A stretch of 64,000 nucleotides of DNA from Streptomyces sp. Go-475. GTDB lineage: Bacteria > Actinomycetota > Actinomycetes > Streptomycetales > Streptomycetaceae. Below are positions 45,831 to 53,396 of the stretch, piece by piece (within the stretch, counting starts at the first letter, position 1; each line of letters begins with the position of its first letter). Location: contig NZ_CP026121.1 in the NCBI RefSeq assembly GCF_003330845.1, positions 4,693,501-4,757,500 on the forward strand, in the 5' to 3' direction. The notes beneath the pieces were generated by a model, which was not told the origin of the DNA, searched no databases, and saw only the letters and a list, made by a program, of their open reading frames with translations. Position numbers and translations under genes: made by a program.

Positions 45831-46763
45831 TCAGTAAACCTCAGGAATCTTTTCCCGCATCCCCGTCGACCCTTTTCCTGCACTTACCGGAAGCATGCCT
45901 TCTTCTGACTTGTCATCGTAGATGAAGCGCAGGAACTTGAGCTTCTCCCCCTTGGCGTGAGCGTTCCACGCCTTCACCGTCGTGCCGTAGAGCACGGTTT
46001 TGTCTCGGTAAGACAGGGAGCGATCCATGCGGGCAATTGCTCGGTTCCGCAGCAGGAGGGCGGGATCTCCCTTCGACATGTCTTCCCCGAGAATCATCTT
46101 CTCGACAAATGAGTCAATGGCTCCTGGGTTTTTTCCTCGAGAGGCTTGCGCCAGAACAGCCAGCATGTTTGTCGAGGAAGATCCGCATGCTCGATAAATG
46201 CGCGAGGCAGCGGCAGAGTACTCTTGCAGCTCCGGCCACTGGTCGACCGTCTCGAAGATGACGTCGTTGTCGAAGGTGCTGCGATGCATGAGAGCCACCT
46301 CCCCGCCGTTCTCCCTGCATTGCTCAGCGAACAGGATGATCCTGGCCGCCCCTTTGACGATGTTCGCATTGGCCACACGCATGAACTGCGAGGCGACTCG
46401 GCCATACCCTGTGTCAATTACAGCGAATGTGGACGGGTCGGCGCCTACGTGTACCCTTATGGGCACTACAGTCTTAGAGTGAATCACTGCCATAAGGCGG
46501 TGCTGCCCATCGATCAGGTTTCCCTGCTGGTCGAAGGCGATTGACTGATGCGTCAGCTTCCAGCGGCCCTCCGCCATGGCCTTTGCGTAGCGCTTGACGC
46601 GCACGGTGGAAACTTTCCTGTTTTCCTCCAGGTTCCTTTCCAGCCATTGCGTGGCCAGATCGGTCCCTACCCAGTAATCCCCTGAGCGGACCGGGATGCC
46701 GTATTCGTTCAGCGTGGGAATGCGGAACGCGTAACCGTCTTCTTGTCTGTCTATGTCGGCCAT
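45831..46763 (-). CDS. ParB/sulfiredoxin-like nuclease-domain protein in lower-GC segment
   Basis: 310-aa protein with a ParB-like motif NLIDGQHRLMAVIHSKTVVP (core DGQHRL at about residues 84-90), a Gly-Tyr-Gly turn and mainly helical C-terminal half. Such proteins occur in phages and integrative elements. Base use is clearly different from neighbours: AT-rich codons such as AAT, TCT and ATT, and poor third-position GC, indicating transfer. ATG 46763 chosen (MADIDRQEDGYAFRI); no ribosome site is seen. The frame continues upstream 39 codons without a clear start. It lies 540 nt from a tRNA-Pro gene, a common integration point. Confidence 0.75.
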   Translation of the reverse strand: MADIDRQEDGYAFRIPTLNEYGIPVRSGDYWVGTDLATQWLERNLEENRKVSTVRVKRYAKAMAEGRWKLTHQSIAFDQQGNLIDGQHRLMAVIHSKTVVPIRVHVGADPSTFAVIDTGYGRVASQFMRVANANIVKGAARIILFAEQCRENGGEVALMHRSTFDNDVIFETVDQWPELQEYSAAASRIYRACGSSSTNMLAVLAQASRGKNPGAIDSFVEKMILGEDMSKGDPALLLRNRAIARMDRSLSYRDKTVLYGTTVKAWNAHAKGEKLKFLRFIYDDKSEEGMLPVSAGKGSTGMREKIPEVY

Positions 46764-47250
46764 GTAAAGGAGTCCATCATGACAGCGGGTTGAAGGAGAG
46801 GCATTTGTTCCTATTTGCCGGTGTTGTTTAGCTCGTCCGAGTGTATAATTCCACCTTTTCGAGTGGTGCTTTCCGTGCATACCTTCAGTCGTGTTGGGCC
46901 TCGGGGTGCATCTGTGATGCGGCCGTCACCGAGCAGGATTCCGTTGACCACCAGAGGCGAGGTCGCGCCGACGGCGCCTTTCTCGGCGAAGGGGAGCCGT
47001 GACTCGATCGCCGCCCCCACACGACTCATCAGTCGGCGGCTCGGTGGGATCGTGGCGACCATCGACTGATCGCGTGTGGCGGTACCGGCTCGGCCCGCTT
47101 GCTCGGCCACTGCTGCCGCTGGGGATGGCGACCCTCTCGGTCCCAGGGTCGCTCTGGGCCTAGCCGCCTGCGGCGCGCACCGCGCGGCGGTGGCGCAGGT
47201 CCCGTTCGAGCTGGGTCTTCCCCCGGAAGGCTTCGCCACGTCTCTATAAA
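46764..47250. other. Gene-free, mixed-composition stretch by tRNA-Pro
   Basis: About 490 nt with no gene that I can support. The 46764-46900 part is AT-richer than the rest and probably holds the ParB-like gene's promoter (reverse-strand TATACA near 46840). The rest is GC-rich with open frames in several phases, none with family features. It may be a decayed remnant of an integrated element. I found no duplicate of the tRNA 3' end as an attachment repeat. Confidence 0.5.
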
Positions 47251-47253
47251 CCT

Positions 47254-47292
47254 GTCAGGGGCCTGATCCACTCACTGGATCAGGCCCCTGAC
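47254..47292 (-). terminator. Perfect 16-bp hairpin downstream of tRNA-Pro
   Basis: GTCAGGGGCCTGATCC (47254-47269) and GGATCAGGCCCCTGAC (47277-47292) are perfect inverted repeats around a 7-nt loop. It lies 14 nt beyond the tRNA 3' end in the direction of tRNA transcription, as expected for its terminator. Confidence 0.75.
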
Positions 47293-47306
47293 CTGGTACT
47301 TCACTG

Positions 47307-47380
47307 TCGGGGTGGCGGGATTTGAACCCACGACCTCTTCGTCCCGAACGAAGCGCGCTGCCAAGCTGCGCTACACCCCG
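47307..47380 (-). tRNA. tRNA-Pro (anticodon CGG)
   Basis: Minus strand reads a 7-bp acceptor stem CGGGGTG/CACCCCG, D-arm GCGCAGCTTGGCAGCGC, anticodon stem CTTCG/CGAAG with loop TTCGGGA (anticodon CGG), and T-arm GTGGGTTCAAATCCCGC, with discriminator A at 47307. Decodes CCG, an abundant Pro codon here. CCA is not encoded. 74 nt. All arms pair. Confidence 0.97.
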
Positions 47381-47427
47381 ATGTCGCTGCTCTCGCGGCG
47401 ACGACGTTTACTTTAGCCCACCGGTCG

Positions 47428-48198
47428 CTAGACACGAAATCCGGTTTTCCCGCGGTGGCGGATGGGGTTCGGGCGGGCGTGGTCCAGGGCCACGAGGAGG
47501 ACGGCCAGGGCGTAGAAGGAGAGGCCCAGGAGGAGGGCGTTGCCGAGGACGCGCTTGTAGCCGTCCTGGCCGACGTCCAGGAAGGGGTAGAGGTAGCGGT
47601 CGGGGGTGCCGGGGAGGAGCAGTTCGCCCCGGGTGAGGGAGAAGGCCAGGTAGGCCAGGGGGTAGAGCAGCCAGGTCGGGGCGTGGCGCAGGTGCAGGCG
47701 GCCGGGGGTCGTGAGCAGGAGCCAGTCCAGTACGGCCGCGATCGGTGTCACCGTGTGGAGCGTGTGGTGGGCCAGGGCCTGCCAGCCCTTCGGGGTCGCG
47801 GCCTCGCCCGTGAGGGAGAAGGGGCTCGCCTCGTTCGCCAGGAGCAGATGGTGCACGAGGGCCGCGATGACGACGTAGAGCAGGGTCGCGCCCAGGACGG
47901 AACCCGGCAGGGGGCGGCTGGCCGTCCACGCGCGGCGGGCCGAGAAGGTCATGACCACGGCCAGCAGGATGTTGCTCTGGACCGCGAAGTGGCCCAAAAC
48001 CCGGGACGGGTCGCCGAGGAGCAGTTCGAGCGTCACGCCGGCGACCGCCGCGAGGGCGATCAGCAGGCGGTAGGCCGCTGCCGCGGGGCGGCGGACCGGG
48101 GTGACGACGGCCGTGGCGGGGACGGGGGAGGGCCGGAGCGCGGGCTTGCGCGGGATCGCGGGGAGGTCCGGGAGGTCCCTGGGTATCGGGGCTGTCAT
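47428..48198 (-). CDS. Pr6Pr/FAR-17a-like membrane protein
   Basis: 256-aa protein with about six membrane helices, including VLGHFAVQSNILLAVVMTFS, VLGATLLYVVIAALVHHLLL and LLLGLSFYALAVLLVALDHA. FxxQSNIL and the HHxL and HTLHTVTP segments match the Pr6Pr (FAR-17a/AIG1-like) family of Streptomyces membrane proteins. Function not established; metazoan relatives are fatty-acid ester hydrolases. An N-terminal Pro-rich cytoplasmic tail of about 40 residues precedes the first helix. Confidence 0.8.
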   Translation of the reverse strand: MTAPIPRDLPDLPAIPRKPALRPSPVPATAVVTPVRRPAAAAYRLLIALAAVAGVTLELLLGDPSRVLGHFAVQSNILLAVVMTFSARRAWTASRPLPGSVLGATLLYVVIAALVHHLLLANEASPFSLTGEAATPKGWQALAHHTLHTVTPIAAVLDWLLLTTPGRLHLRHAPTWLLYPLAYLAFSLTRGELLLPGTPDRYLYPFLDVGQDGYKRVLGNALLLGLSFYALAVLLVALDHARPNPIRHRGKTGFRV

Positions 48199-48311
48199 GC
48201 CCCCACGCTGACAGAACCGGACAAAGGGGGCGATGTGGGTGCCGCTGTGTGGGTTACCCCCTCATCCCAGCCCGGACACCATGCCCGGGTCTGCGCCCCT
48301 CGACGTCCCGG

Positions 48312-49238
48312 CTACTCCCGTCCCACCAGCGTCAGCAGTGTCGCCTCCGGCGGGCAGGCGAACCGTACCGGCGTGTAGCGGTTCGTGCCGCACCCCGCCG
48401 ACACGTGGAGGTACGACGTACGGCCCTCCGCCGTGTGCGTGGACAGGCCCTTCACCCGGTCCGTGTCCAGGTCGCAGTTGGTGACCAGCGCGCCGTAGAA
48501 GGGGATGCACAGCTGGCCGCCGTGGGTGTGGCCGGCCAGGATCAGGGGGTAGTCGTCAGCGGTGAAGGCGTCCAGGGTGCGCAGGTACGGGGCGTGGACG
48601 ACGCCCATCGAGAAGTCCGCCGTGTCCGACGGGCCGCCTGCCACCTGGTCGTAGCGGTCCCTCTTGATGTGCGGGTCGTCCAGGCCCGTCAGCTCCAGCG
48701 ACAGGCCCTCGATCTTGAGCGTGCCGCGCGTGTTCGTCAGGTTGAGCCAGCCCGCCGCGTCGAAACCGTCCCGCAGGTCCTCCCACGGGTTGTGCACCGC
48801 GCCGACGGCCGGCGGGTTGCCGTTCAGGCCGTGGCGGCCCTGGGCCTTCTCCATCAGGTAGCGGGCGGGGTTGCGCAGCTTCGGGCCGTAGTAGTCGTTG
48901 GAACCGAAGACGTACGCGCCCGGGAACTCCATCAGGGGGCCGAGCGCGTCCAGGACCTCCGGGACGCCCTCCGGGTCGGAGAGGTTGTCGCCCGTGTTGA
49001 TCACGAAGTCCGGGCGCAGGCCCGCCAGGGACCGCAGCCAGCGCTGCTTCTTGCGCTGGCCGCCCACCATGTGGATGTCCGACACCTGGAGCACGCGCAG
49101 GGGGCGCATCCCTGAGGGCAGGACCGGGACGGTGACCCGGCGGAGGCGGAAGGAGCGGGCCTCGAAGCCCGCCGCGTACAACAGACCGGCGGCACCAGCC
49201 GCCGCGATTCCCAGGGGGACTCCGTATCGCGCGCGCAT
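48312..49238 (-). CDS. Membrane-anchored metallophosphoesterase
   Basis: 308-aa phosphoesterase. An N-terminal hydrophobic helix (PLGIAAAGAAGLLYAAG) is followed by the dimetal motifs VSDIHMVGG, NTGDNLSDP, GSNDYYG and LAGHTHGGQLCIPF. Resembles YkuE-like/UDP-2,3-diacylglucosamine-type phosphatases; the substrate is unknown. In M. tuberculosis the homologue (Rv3683) is also next to ponA2 and whiB4, as I recall. No ribosome site better than that at the ATG 49238 region is seen. Confidence 0.92.
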   Translation of the reverse strand: MRARYGVPLGIAAAGAAGLLYAAGFEARSFRLRRVTVPVLPSGMRPLRVLQVSDIHMVGGQRKKQRWLRSLAGLRPDFVINTGDNLSDPEGVPEVLDALGPLMEFPGAYVFGSNDYYGPKLRNPARYLMEKAQGRHGLNGNPPAVGAVHNPWEDLRDGFDAAGWLNLTNTRGTLKIEGLSLELTGLDDPHIKRDRYDQVAGGPSDTADFSMGVVHAPYLRTLDAFTADDYPLILAGHTHGGQLCIPFYGALVTNCDLDTDRVKGLSTHTAEGRTSYLHVSAGCGTNRYTPVRFACPPEATLLTLVGRE

Positions 49239-49396
49239 ACGACCATCGTGTCAGACCGCGTGGGATGCCCGCGCCCGGCGGTGCGCGAATTGGCCCGGCC
49301 CCACCGGCCCTTGCCCTGCCGTCCCGTGAAGGGAGCGGGCCGACGTCCCGTAAATCCAGGGGCACCTTTTCCGCCGCACCTGCGACAATCGACCCC

Positions 49397-49861
49397 ATGA
49401 CCACGCTCAAGTCGAAGCTGCAGGATGACCTCAACGCCGCGATCAAGGAGCGCGACGAGCTGCGCTCCTCGACGCTCCGGCTGACGCTCGCCGCGATCAC
49501 CAAGGAGGAGGTCGCGGGCAAGGAGAAGCGCGAGCTCTCCGACGACGAGGTGCAGAAGGTGATCACCCGGGAGGCGAAGAAGCGGCGTGAGGCCGCCGAG
49601 GCCTTCGCGCAGGGCGGTCGTGCCGAGCAGGCCGAGCGGGAGAAGGCGGAGGGCGAGGTGCTCGCCGAGTACCTGCCCAAGCAGCTGTCCGACGAGGAGC
49701 TCCAGCGGATCGTGGCCCAGGCCGTCGAGGAGGCCAAGGCGGCCGGTGCGGAGGGGCCGCGGGCCATGGGCGCGGTCATGAAGATCGTGAACCCGAAGGT
49801 GGCCGGTCAGGCCGAGGGCGGCCGTGTCGCCGCCGCGGTGAAGAAGCTGCTGGCCGGCTGA
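49397..49861 (+). CDS. GatB/YqeY-domain protein
   Basis: 154-aa cytoplasmic protein. Family sequence is clear: LQDDLNAAIKERDELRSSTL, RLTLAAITKEE, and VEEAKAAGAEGPRAMGAVMK near the end. YqeY proteins share the tail domain of GatB (tRNA-dependent amidotransferase) and may contact tRNA. GACAAT lies 7 nt before ATG 49397, so the transcript is probably leaderless. Confidence 0.95.
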   Translation: MTTLKSKLQDDLNAAIKERDELRSSTLRLTLAAITKEEVAGKEKRELSDDEVQKVITREAKKRREAAEAFAQGGRAEQAEREKAEGEVLAEYLPKQLSDEELQRIVAQAVEEAKAAGAEGPRAMGAVMKIVNPKVAGQAEGGRVAAAVKKLLAG

Positions 49862-49879
49862 CCGGGCCGGCGATCACCA

Positions 49880-50040
49880 CCGGTCTCCGCTGACCGGCTC
49901 TCACCGAGCCTGGTCTCCGCTGACCGCTTCTCACCGAGCCTGGTCTCCGCTGACCGGTTCTCACCGAGCCTGGTCTCCGCTGACCGGCTCTCACAGAGCC
50001 TGGTCTCCGCCGACCGGCTCACAGAGCCTGGTCGGCACCG
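49880..50040. repeat. 30-bp tandem repeats after the YqeY gene
   Basis: Five units with consensus TCTCCGCTGACCGGCTCTCA plus CCGAGCCTGG. Units 1-4 are 30 bp and nearly identical (single substitutions, one CAGAGCC); a shortened fifth and sixth degenerate toward 50040. They lie just before the terminator. No gene is evident on either strand. Confidence 0.85.
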
Positions 50041-50055
50041 ACCGGCTCACAGAAC

Positions 50056-50107
50056 AAGGGGCGGCCCTCCTCCTTCCCAGCCGGGAAGCAGGAGGGCCGC
50101 CCCTTTT
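50056..50107. terminator. Bidirectional intrinsic terminator
   Basis: AAGGGGCGGCCCTCCT (50056-50071) pairs with AGGAGGGCCGCCCCTT (50090-50105), with inner TCCC/GGGA pairing, followed by TTTT. One of the best terminators in the window; between convergent genes. 50108-50174 holds short direct repeats of CGGTCACGCCGGT-like sequence. Confidence 0.9.
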
Positions 50108-50174
50108 CAGATCACGCCGTTCGGTCACGCCGGTTCGGTCACGCCGGTCACGTCCGTCCGGTCACACCGGCCGC

Positions 50175-52481
50175 TCAGCCGAACCGCCCGCCGTTGCCGT
50201 TCCCGCCCCCGTTGTCCTGCCCCCGGAAGAATCCCTCGGGGATGGAGAACGAAGGCGTCGGGACGGGATCGCCGCCCCCGCCGCCGTTGTTGTTGCCGCC
50301 GACCAGGCCGCCGATGAAGCCGTCGTTGTCGCCGTTGTCCCCGTCGTCGCGGCCGCCCCCGCCGCCGTTGCCCCCGCCGTTGCCGTCGCCGCGGTCCCGG
50401 TCGATGCCGTCGGGGATGTGGACGGTGTTGAAGCTCTCGACGGGCTTGCCCTCCAGCGCCCCGTACATCATGTCCTTCCAGATGGGGCCGGGGACCTCGC
50501 CACCGAAGACCTTGTCGTACGGCCGGCCGCCGATCGTGATGTTGGTCATCCTCCGCTTGTGCGCCGGGTCGCCGACCCACACCGCGCCCGCCATGTTCGG
50601 CGTGTAGCCCACGAACCAGGCCGCGTAGCGCTCGTCCGTCGTACCGGTCTTGCCGGCGCTGTCCCGGCCGTTCCCGAGACCGGCCTTCCGGCCCGTACCG
50701 TCCTCGACGACGCCCTTCAGCAGCGCGTTGATCGTGTCGGCGGTCTTCTCCGACATCGCGCGCGAGCACGTCGACTTCGGGACCTCGAGCTTGCGGGTGT
50801 CGTCACCGACCCGCTGGCTGACCGACTCGATGGCGACCGGCGTGCAGTACATGCCGCGCGAGGCGAAGGTCGCGTACGCGTTCGCCATGGTCAGCGGGGA
50901 CATCTCCTGCGTGCCGAGGGCGATGGAGGGCACCTGGGGCATCTTGTCGCCGTCGGCCCGCACGACGCCCATCTTCTTCGCCATCGTCGTCACCGGGCAG
51001 ATGCCGATGTCGCTGATCATCTGCACGTAGTAGGTGTTGACCGACTTGGCGGTCGCCTCCTTCATGTCGTACGGGCCGACCTCCGACGAGTTCTCGTTCT
51101 CGAGCTTCGCCGGGTTGCGGGGGTCGTTCAGCCACTTCTTGCCGTCGCAGGCCGCGACCGGGCTCGGGTACGCCATCCGGTACGGCGAGGAGTACACCTT
51201 GTTGGCCGGCATGCCGTCCTCGAGGGCGGCGGCGGCCACGATCGGCTTGAACGTCGAACCGGGCTGGTAGCCCATGCCGCCGCCCATCGCCTGGTCGACG
51301 GAGAGGTTGATCTGCGTCTCGTTCTTCTTGAAGCCGTACGGACGCGACTGGCCCATGGCGAGGATCTTGCCGGTGCCGGGTTCGACGAGGGTGACGGCGG
51401 TGGCCACCGGGTCGCTCTTGTAGACGTGGTCCTTGATGGACCGCTGCGCCGAGTCCTGCGCCTGCGGGTCCATGGTGGTGCGGATGGTGAGACCGCCCTG
51501 GTTCCAGACCTTCGCCCGGGCCTCCCTGGTCTTGCCGAAGACCGGGTCGGTCAGGAAGACCTCGCGCACGTAGTCGCAGAAGAAGCCGGCGCCCTTGACC
51601 GCCGTGATGCAGCCGTTCCTCGGCTTGCTGACCTTCAGGCCCAGCGGCGCCTTCATCGCCTCGGCGGCCTGGGCCCGGGAGATGTCGCCGACCTCGGCCA
51701 TCCGGCGCAGCACGGTGTTGCGGCGCTTGGTGGCCTCCGCTTCGTCGTTGACCGGGTCGTACCGGCTGGGCGACTGGACGATGCCGGCGAGGAGGGCCGA
51801 CTCCTGGAGGTTCAGGTCCTTGGCGGACTTGGAGAAGTAGCGCCGGGCGGCGGCCTCGACGCCGTAGGCCTGCTGGCCGAAGAAGGTGATGTTGAGGTAG
51901 TTCTCGAGGATCTTCTTCTTGCCCAGCTCCTCCTCGACCTGGATCGCGTACTTGAGTTCGCGGATCTTGCGGCCGATGGTCTGCTGGGTGGCCTGCGCGA
52001 CCTTCGTCGGGTCGTCGCCCGCCTCCTCGACGAAGACGTTCTTCACGTACTGCTGCGTCAGGGTGGAGGCGCCCTCGGAGACTCCACCGCTCTGCGCGTT
52101 CTTGTTGAGGGCGCGCAGGACGCCCTTCAGGTCGACCGCGCCGTGCTGGTAGAAGCGCGAGTCCTCGATCGCGACGATCGCCTTCTGCATATCCGGCGCG
52201 ATGTCCTTGAGGGGGACCACCGTGCGGTCGCGCGAGTAGACCGTGGCGATCTGGCCGCCGTCGGCGTCGAGGATGGTGGTGCGCTGGCTCAGCGGCGGCG
52301 TCTTGAGGTTGGCCGGGAGCTCGTCGAAGCTCTCGACCGATCCCTTCGCCGCCAGCCCCAGCGCACCCACCGCGGGCAACGCGATACCGGCCAGCACGGC
52401 CCCCGCGAGGACACTGACACCGAGGAACTTGGCGGCCTGCTGCGTGGGAGACAGACCACCGCCCGAGCGCTTCTTTGGCAT
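50175..52481 (-). CDS. Class A bifunctional penicillin-binding protein
   Basis: 768-aa peptidoglycan synthase with a single N-terminal anchor (about residues 18-45). The glycosyltransferase domain has EDSRFYQHGAVD with catalytic Glu at about residue 106 and STLTQQYVKNVF. The transpeptidase domain has the active Ser at about 409 in PGSTFKP (SxxK), SVN as SxN and KTGTT as KTG. The C-terminal 75 residues are low complexity, rich in Gly, Asn and Asp, likely extracellular. Probably the Streptomyces counterpart of ponA2 (same neighbours). The reverse-strand promoter is TTGAGA (52539-52544) with TATACG (52515-52520), 18-nt spacer. Confidence 0.96.
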   Translation of the reverse strand: MPKKRSGGGLSPTQQAAKFLGVSVLAGAVLAGIALPAVGALGLAAKGSVESFDELPANLKTPPLSQRTTILDADGGQIATVYSRDRTVVPLKDIAPDMQKAIVAIEDSRFYQHGAVDLKGVLRALNKNAQSGGVSEGASTLTQQYVKNVFVEEAGDDPTKVAQATQQTIGRKIRELKYAIQVEEELGKKKILENYLNITFFGQQAYGVEAAARRYFSKSAKDLNLQESALLAGIVQSPSRYDPVNDEAEATKRRNTVLRRMAEVGDISRAQAAEAMKAPLGLKVSKPRNGCITAVKGAGFFCDYVREVFLTDPVFGKTREARAKVWNQGGLTIRTTMDPQAQDSAQRSIKDHVYKSDPVATAVTLVEPGTGKILAMGQSRPYGFKKNETQINLSVDQAMGGGMGYQPGSTFKPIVAAAALEDGMPANKVYSSPYRMAYPSPVAACDGKKWLNDPRNPAKLENENSSEVGPYDMKEATAKSVNTYYVQMISDIGICPVTTMAKKMGVVRADGDKMPQVPSIALGTQEMSPLTMANAYATFASRGMYCTPVAIESVSQRVGDDTRKLEVPKSTCSRAMSEKTADTINALLKGVVEDGTGRKAGLGNGRDSAGKTGTTDERYAAWFVGYTPNMAGAVWVGDPAHKRRMTNITIGGRPYDKVFGGEVPGPIWKDMMYGALEGKPVESFNTVHIPDGIDRDRGDGNGGGNGGGGGRDDGDNGDNDGFIGGLVGGNNNGGGGGDPVPTPSFSIPEGFFRGQDNGGGNGNGGRFG

Positions 52482-52514
52482 GAGGGCAGCCTACGTTCTC
52501 ATTCGCCGGACAGG

Positions 52515-52544
52515 CGTATAGGCATTGGCCTAAGCTGCTCTCAA
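52515..52544 (-). promoter_or_regulatory. Vegetative promoter of the PBP gene
   Basis: Minus strand TTGAGA (52539-52544) and TATACG (52515-52520) with an 18-nt spacer; start about 52508, leader about 27 nt. Fits the vegetative consensus well. Confidence 0.6.
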
Positions 52545-52889
52545 CTGTCACAGCAGTGAGGTCACGTATCAATACGTCCGGCGACCCCGAATCGTTCCGG
52601 GTGTTCCCCAACTTTTTTGGTGGGGTCGTGTCCGAATCCGCCTTGTGTGTCATGCGGCGTCCGTTGTGACGCAACTGAACTGTCCTGGTTTGCCGGGAAA
52701 GTTACGTATGTCGCCAGCTCACTCCCCCGGGTGATCTGCCGCTTACCCATAGTCCGTTCGGGCCATTCAAGATTGGGCCCGCTGGGGGTGTTGCGCTGTG
52801 CCCACCTTCCGTAACGTCCTCAACTGGCGGCGGTGAATATGCCGCTGCCGCCGTGGGGGAGCCTCGATTCGGGAGAGGACGGCGCCGGT
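52545..52889 (+). promoter_or_regulatory. Long regulatory leader of wblA
   Basis: About 345 nt with no gene on either strand. Contains CCCCAAC-TTTTTT-GGTGGGG-like dyad around 52606, GTTG-TGACG-CAAC near 52663 and several T-rich blocks. wblA is known to be tightly developmentally controlled in Streptomyces, so multiple regulators likely bind here. I cannot place the -10/-35 with confidence. Confidence 0.5.
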
Positions 52890-53228
52890 ATGGGCTGGGT
52901 AACCGACTGGAGTGCGCAGGCGGCCTGCCGCACTACCGATCCGGATGAACTGTTCGTTCAAGGAGCAGCGCAGAACAGGGCCAAGGCGGTGTGCACCGGA
53001 TGTCCGGTGCGTACGGAGTGCCTGGCCGACGCGCTCGACAACCGCGTCGAGTTCGGCGTGTGGGGAGGCATGACGGAGCGGGAGCGCCGCGCACTGCTGC
53101 GCAGGCGGCCCACGGTGACCTCCTGGCGCCGACTGCTGGAGACCGCGCGCTCGGAGTACGAGCGCGGCACGGGTGTGGTGCCTCTCGACGACGACGAGGT
53201 CTACGAGAACTACGCCGCGGTGAGCTGA
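52890..53228 (+). CDS. wblA: WhiB-like transcription factor WblA
   Basis: 112-aa iron-sulfur regulator. It starts MGWVTDWSAQAACRTTDPDE and keeps four cluster Cys (one in AACRTT, then CTGC and TEC), the G-V/I-W-G turn in FGVWGGMTERERRA and a basic RRRPTVTSWRRL segment. In Streptomyces it is needed for the aerial-to-spore transition and represses antibiotic production; it is the counterpart of mycobacterial WhiB4. Upstream ATG 52839/GTG 52833 would add 17-19 residues; ATG 52890 gives the length (112 aa) I recall for the S. coelicolor protein. Confidence 0.95.
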   Translation: MGWVTDWSAQAACRTTDPDELFVQGAAQNRAKAVCTGCPVRTECLADALDNRVEFGVWGGMTERERRALLRRRPTVTSWRRLLETARSEYERGTGVVPLDDDEVYENYAAVS

Positions 53229-53258
53229 GGAGTTCCCTCCGGGATCTCCGCACGTCTC

Positions 53259-53279
53259 AGGGCCCTTGACGGGCCCTTT
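53259..53279 (+). terminator. wblA terminator
   Basis: AGGGCCC (53259-53265) and GGGCCCT (53271-53277) around TTGAC, ending in TT, 30 nt after the wblA stop. A short intrinsic terminator candidate; may act in both directions, as the ArsA-like gene converges. 53280-53396 holds an imperfect duplication of a TTGGCCGCT...CAGCAGCACCGGG unit. Confidence 0.6.
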
Positions 53280-53396
53280 GGCCGCTTCGGCAGCAGCACC
53301 GGGTCAGCCGCCTCGGTGGCAGCGTCGGTTGGCCGCTGCGGCGGCAGCAGCACCGGGACAGCCGCATGCGGCGGTGGCACCCGGCCGCGTCGTCCG

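Noticed and set aside
46811..47239. Minus- and plus-strand frames between the ParB-like gene and tRNA-Pro
   Set aside because: No recognisable domain, ordinary low-information sequence; reported as a gene-free stretch instead.
45700..47380. Attachment-site duplication of the tRNA-Pro 3' end
   Set aside because: Reading the flank for the tRNA 3' sequence (CGGGGTGGCGGGATTTGAA) gave no second copy within the likely element.
52562..52750. 62-codon minus-strand frame upstream of wblA
   Set aside because: No ribosome site, no family features; the region behaves like a regulatory leader.
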